A DNA stretch of 64,000 nucleotides from assembly GCA_014526335.1 (NCBI GenBank), contig JACTAT010000010.1:3344253-3408252 (forward strand). The letters are read 5' to 3'. Shown here piece by piece: positions 60,210 through 64,000 of this stretch (positions are counted from its first letter, which is position 1; each line of letters opens with the position of its first letter). Made by a program: the position numbers and the translations under genes. Below the pieces are notes generated by a model. The model did no database searches. It saw only the letters and a program-made list of their open reading frames with translations, and was not told the origin of the DNA. Source of the stretch: Chrysaora quinquecirrha. Lineage: Eukaryota > Cnidaria > Scyphozoa > Semaeostomeae > Pelagiidae.

Positions 60210-60546
60210 TATTAGTAAAGATTCCCACCCTATAATCGCTTTTTGTATGACTTTATTGCTTTTATAGTACAATACTAGCGCCCAGAGATCTGTAACTATA
60301 TTTTCTAAGGTACATTTTTATAAAGATAGGCGCACTAGATTATTGACATAAAGAATATAGATTTTATTAGATTTATATATTTATACGCTTTTAATAACGC
60401 TAATTAGATGCTTTTTAAAGTCAGCTAACATTGTATATATGATCTATGAAATGAATAATCAGATATAGCTAGGCCTATACGTGAGATTTTTATATGAACA
60501 AGAATTTTGGAAAACTCCTGTGTTCTTTATTTGTCTGCACTCAATA

Positions 60547-60775
60547 AGGAGGGTTATTTAGGGGTTCCAGTGCACATGGAAATGCGAATTATGTCTCAGG
60601 ATAAGGGAACATGGCTAAATTAAGGGGATCATCGGGAAACAGGGATCAGGTAAATTCCTCTCTATCAATCCGCTTGACTATCAATCTGAAAAAAATTCTA
60701 CAAAAATACTGGGGATATTCTCAAGGGAACAGGGGAACATATAACCCCCCTACACGGCCCTTGATAAGCAATTGC
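60547..60775. mobile_element. MITE-like repeat, family F
   Basis: Third copy: 'aggggttccagtgcacatgg' head, 'cgggaaacagggatcagg' core, 'ctacacggccctt' end. Lies about 340 bp behind the bHLH stop. Confidence 0.55.
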
Positions 60776-61929
60776 CAAACGTCGCCGATTAAGCCTAACA
60801 CTAAGCCAAATGTTAGCTGCTACTCCTCAAAGACTCCTTACAATAACCAGTAATTGGGATCTACAACGTAAAATTATACAGATACAGATACAGACGCCTG
60901 AAATTTTCGACTGGCCTAATCGTCAGAAAATTTCACTAAAGTTTCTCTGCCATAACCATAAGACAAATCAGACGGGTTTTCTTCCATTTTCGTCATCGTT
61001 TACGTCTTTTGCAAACGTATTCGTAGCTACTAAACCCATGCCCAAAAGAGCAGCCACCCGGGATTAACGTCCCAGAATAACTTTAACACGATAAGTTTCT
61101 TATAAATTGGTATCCCGAAGTGCTTTAGATCTATGAAAGTTTCTTGATTATAATGAGGCGTAATTGAGTTAATCATGTGGCGTCTTTATTATTATTACGA
61201 TTATACATATGACAGTAATGAATATGAGAGGTTAAGTATACAACAATACAACTCAGCGTGAAATTCATGCAATTAAAAATGCCTTATTACTGCAGCATGT
61301 TGCTAGATCGTAGCAGATACCATCTCTATGACAAATACCAATACTATGGCCGCAGTAACAGGGTTGAGTTTGTTTATACATCTTAATTTGCAATGTAACC
61401 TTATCGCTATAATCTTTGCTAGGTAACTATTTCGCAATATATTGTTCGTTGCACGCTGGCACGCTCTCGCACTCAGACAGGCAGCACTAAGAAAATCAAG
61501 AAAGGTATAAATGAATGACTGGCTTAAAATAGAAGCACTTTACTAATTTCATCATAAAAGTGTTGTTTATAAAAGGATTAAGTAGTTAACAATAAGAGAG
61601 TAAACATGATGATAAACGCAAATATAGCTAAACTTTACGCTGTAATCCCATACAATGAGCACGGCGTAACGTTCTTATACTTTGTATGAACTACTTTTTT
61701 GCTATTTTTCTTTGTATTCTTATTTCTGCATCTCCCAGTAGGCCTACCACATCTACCTTCTATGCAGAAGATGCACAAACTAACTTCATTAACTATCTAC
61801 TGTAAATGTAATGGGTAATGCCCGAAACGTCGTTAAAATTCGTCTTTTCTCTTGGTACTGAATCCTTTTAAAAAAATTTTGTTCTATGTAACTTATTCGA
61901 TAGTACCTCACGCTATATTTCAGTTCATC

Positions 61930-62147
61930 TACTGTAAAACTTGTAACTAACCTTCTAACTAACTTTAAGAAACTAAACAAAACTAGCTCACTATGTATCT
62001 AAGAAACTAACTAATTAACATACCAACTAACTTACTAACTAATTAACAAACTACCTAACAAACTAAGTAGCTAGTTAACTAACTAATTAACTAACTAACT
62101 AACTCATTAACTAACTAACTAACTAACTAGCTAAGCATGTAAGTAAG

Positions 62148-62210
<63 letters not shown>

Positions 62211-62480
62211 CTAACTGACTAACTAACTACAGTAGTTAACTAACGTACTTACTTAATACTAACTAATTAGCAAACCAACCCATTATCTAGCTAACTAACT
62301 AACTGACTAACTAACTAACTTACTTACTTACTTACTAACTGCTAAGCAAGGAAGTAAGTAACTAACTAACTAATTAAATAACTTGCTAACTAACTATCTA
62401 AGTAAGTAAGTAAGCAAGTTACTAACTAACTAACAAGCTAACTAACTAAATAACTAACTAACTAGCTAACTAACTAAGTA
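61930..62480. repeat. (TAAC)n tetranucleotide array
   Basis: Longest such array in the window, with GTTA/TAAG interruptions near 62130 and 62300–62420. Confidence 0.92.
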
Positions 62481-63084
62481 AATAAAGAATTCCAGAGATC
62501 TCGTATGTAGCTACATTTGAGGATTGAAAAGCCCCCTGGAAAGGAAATGTTGCAGCAACACAACACTACAATGTATTACAACACAGCTGCTTGAGATATT
62601 CCCAGTTATCTCCTGTGTGGTTTCCCTATAACTTTCTTCTTTGAAAACAATTCTATACTCCAACAGAAAGGCTAAAAACCCACAAAGAATAAGCCCATGG
62701 TCAAAGAGAGGACGTTCATTATATAAGCTGCCATTATGTTCTCAATTTATATCAAAATTTGCAGAGTATTAAAAGAAAGAATGGACGACCGTGGGAAAAT
62801 TTATACAAGTCTTTTTAACAAAGAAACAATCAGAAAAATTACCCAAGCAAAGATTTATCTCAACACAGAATAATTACTGATTAAAATCGGGCGATTGCTC
62901 AATTTCGATTCTTTTTTAGAGCCACGTGCAGCAACTAAATGATATATTATGGCATTGTTCGAAATGTGAGAAAAATTGTCAGACTTAAGCATGGTCCTGG
63001 GAGAGGACGATTTCAGGCCACTGCGCAGGCCCGCATGCAGACAAGAAGTCAAGCAACTGTACTTCCATTACACTTTTTGTTCAA

Positions 63085-63695
63085 TAAGCAACCGCTCAGT
63101 AGCAACTTGGGCTGAACTGACCTTAACATTCAGCAACCTGAAGGCTCAATTGAATTACTGTAACTTCAATTTTCAATTTCATTAAAAAGTCTCAGCAATT
63201 AATTACATTTGCAAATGTAAGACATAAAGATGCTTAAATAATATATAACATTAACATAAAATAGAAATACTTTAAAGACATTTATATACTCGCAGAACAT
63301 CATTGAATACAATAGTGCTGACGTACATATGAAACTCAATAAAGAGCTTCCGAGCCATATGCCCCGTGCGACACATTTGACCCATATGCCCTGCTGTAAG
63401 CAACCAAGAAGTCAAACAACCAAGCTTATACGCTTTCTTGTTGTTAGGAAGTTGTTTGTTCTAATGTTTTGCATGTTGAAGTTCGTTAGCTAACGTTTTT
63501 CCACTTACTGTCCCCCGAAAGTCGTGTTGCAGGCATATGTAACAGATGATGATTTTGACCCACGAAGTCAGGGGTGGTTGTTAGGTACAAAAAAGTTAAG
63601 CAATTTTTAAGCAACTTTGAGGACTGAAATGTCTCAAATTTCAAGCAACTTTGAGGGCTGGATAAAAGTCCAGTTGCTTATTAAAAAAAGTGTAG
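63085..63695. mobile_element. MITE, family R5, longest copy
   Basis: Head 'caataagcaaccgctcagta', tail 'aaaagtccagttgcttatta'. Shares long blocks with 39243–39622. About 230 bp near 63150–63395 are extra here, perhaps a nested insertion. Confidence 0.65.
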
Positions 63696-64000
63696 CTATG
63701 TAACTCCATTTGTTACGAAATATTGCAAAACAAAACAATCCATCTAAAATCTGATCTTATTCGATTCTCACGTGTGTCGTCGTACTTTGGATTAATAACT
63801 TTTGAAATGCTTCAAATGACTTCTGAATAGTCCCCATGAATTATTAATATGTCAAATACTTATACTAGCTATTCTTATTCAATTAATGTATCATTATTCG
63901 AAAACTTTTCAGAAAAAGATTAACCTTTCTAGTATTATTTATTCTCCGGCATGGCCTGGGAAGGACAACCGAAATCTGGGATGCCTAACAACTTGCGTTA

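Larger units (their letters stand above)
60210..64000. other. Intergenic region with repeats
   Basis: Contains family F (60547–60775), a (TAAC)n tract (61930–62480), and family R5 (63085–63695). The remainder is unique AT-rich DNA with no supported gene. Confidence 0.45.

Noticed and set aside
61797..61850. Possible second hammerhead ('gggtaatgcccgaaacgtcg')
   Set aside because: The CGAAACGTC half is present but no CUGANGA core precedes it at the right distance.

Overview
The window is eukaryotic and metazoan. Its genes are split by GT–AG introns, and the products are animal-type: RalBP1, renalase, the collagen prolyl 4-hydroxylase alpha subunit, MPV17 and two bHLH factors. The DNA is AT-rich and full of microsatellites, MITEs, tRNA-derived SINEs and Penelope-like retroelement pieces. 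An invertebrate is likely; the phylum cannot be fixed from sequence alone.

Layout. 44–2043 (−): a two-exon secreted histidine-rich protein of unknown function. 4270–14181 (−): RalBP1 (Ral effector and Rho GAP), 17 coding exons, with a possible further 5' exon near 14.6 kb. 15657–17376 (+): a small secreted phospholipase A2-like gene. 17979–20874 (−): renalase, four exons, all phases intact. 22556–23334 (+): an intronless Oligo/Beta3-like bHLH gene. 26830–27580 (+): a Penelope-like element fragment with a GIY-YIG nuclease and a hammerhead-ribozyme motif. 27913–43054 (−): prolyl 4-hydroxylase alpha, with three alternative 71-nt versions of one exon. 45645–46590 (+): an Mpv17-family gene, two exons. 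46.6–59.4 kb: gene-poor, with a 173-bp satellite, a 23-bp array inside a TIR element, and several MITEs. 59490–60209 (+): a second, unassigned intronless bHLH gene. 60.2–64 kb: repeats only.

The genes look like independent housekeeping or developmental loci and not one pathway. The most notable structures are: (1) the three-way exon cassette in the prolyl hydroxylase, at the position where vertebrate P4HA genes carry two mutually exclusive exons; (2) a hammerhead-ribozyme motif in the sense orientation inside a RalBP1 intron, derived from a Penelope-like element; (3) inverted arrays of a 39-bp unit flanking two RalBP1 exons whose summed length is a multiple of three; (4) (CTAA)n arrays, each unit resembling a branch point, in the sense orientation in three introns.

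Caveat. Four genes show single-base frame breaks next to short A/T runs (12813, 16472, 22765, 36302, 42726). The genes are otherwise well conserved, so I read these mainly as consensus errors and not as pseudogenes.
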